Origin: Candidatus Woesearchaeota archaeon
Lineage (GTDB): Archaea > Nanobdellota > Nanobdellia > Woesearchaeales > UBA10200
Length of the DNA stretch: 6,225 nucleotides
Reading direction: 5' to 3'
Assembly (NCBI GenBank): GCA_018302185.1
Contig: JAGVZX010000042.1
Span: 1-6,225, forward strand
Shown here: positions 6,006 to 6,225 of the stretch, one piece after another
Layout of the letters: each line of letters starts with the position of its first letter
How positions within the stretch are numbered: the first letter of the stretch is position 1
Position numbers and translations under genes: made by a program
Notes under the pieces: generated by a model
The model's input: the letters and a program-made list of their open reading frames with translations, nothing else
Databases searched by the model: none
What the model was told of the DNA's origin: nothing

Positions 6006-6225
6006 ATGGATGAACCCCAAACAAATAATCAACTTAATCAGGAAATCAATCAACAACCTGCTCAGAAAGTAAATCAGCAGTCTAACGCACAATTAGAGCA
6101 GCCGAATCAGCAGTTGAAACAACAGAACAATTTCCTGCTGACAATCGAAGCAATAGAAAAAGGCAGCATTGAAAAAAGGCAGAGGATTCAAACTCTAAAA
6201 AAAGAAAAGCTTGAGCAGATTGAGT
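6006..6225 (+). CDS. N-terminus of a Gln/Asn-rich, probably coiled-coil protein (runs off the window)
   Basis: The frame is open from ATG 6006 to the window end, 73 codons with no stop. The first 42 residues are low-complexity, with 23 Gln or Asn including repeated NQQ and QQ units; this would be a disordered, possibly prion-like segment. From about residue 43 (FLLTIEAIEKGSIEKRQRIQ...) the sequence changes to a charged pattern with regularly spaced Leu/Ile, likely a long helix or coiled coil. The start is supported by a TATA box at the leaderless distance. There is no signal peptide. The family cannot be named from this fragment. It is separated from the upstream pair by a T-run, so it is probably a separate transcription unit. 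Confidence 0.75.
   Translation, partial: MDEPQTNNQLNQEINQQPAQKVNQQSNAQLEQPNQQLKQQNNFLLTIEAIEKGSIEKRQRIQTLKKEKLEQIE

Noticed and set aside
5880..6092. Minus-strand open frame with hydrophobic stretch spanning the intergenic gap
   Set aside because: It overlaps the end of one gene, a clear promoter and the start of another on the plus strand; its hydrophobic look comes from reading Gln/Asn and Lys codons in antisense.

Overview
The window looks archaeal. Two of the intergenic gaps carry a TATA element centred about 27-31 bases upstream of an ATG, which leaves almost no leader, and I see no good Shine-Dalgarno motif before any gene. There is a T-run just after one stop codon, the DNA is AT-rich, and arginine is mostly AGA/AGG. 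A DPANN-type or similar uncultured archaeon is my guess, but no gene here fixes the lineage. Every gene I can support is on the + strand. There are no tRNA, rRNA, CRISPR or transposase signals.

Layout. (1) 3-608: the 3' part of a gene whose start lies before the window. The first half resembles the C-terminal half of a class I methyltransferase, and it ends in a 64-residue Asp/Glu/Gly/His-rich tail. It carries an in-frame TAG at 222-224, and the frame stays open and protein-like on both sides. (2) 609-701: an AT-rich promoter gap. (3) 702-3773: a protein of about 1023 residues that reads as a string of DNA-binding modules: seven candidate MerR/excisionase-like winged helices, three repeats resembling homing-endonuclease-associated repeats, and a C-terminal helix-turn-helix that resembles sigma-70 region 4. 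(4) 3774-3874: a promoter gap with an 11-bp tandem repeat. (5) 3875-4867 and 4869-5948: two adjacent paralogues of unknown function, separated by one base. (6) 5949-6005: a compact terminator plus leaderless promoter. (7) 6006-6225: the start of a Gln/Asn-rich protein that runs off the window.

How the genes may work together (inference). The giant multi-HTH protein and the paralogous pair are consecutive and co-directional, but the pair has its own promoter. The locus could be a chromatin, replicon-maintenance or regulatory module built from DNA-binding proteins. No enzymatic active site is visible in the three complete genes, so the function is unknown. The strongest points for follow-up are the architecture of the giant protein, the tandem paralogues, and the in-frame TAG.
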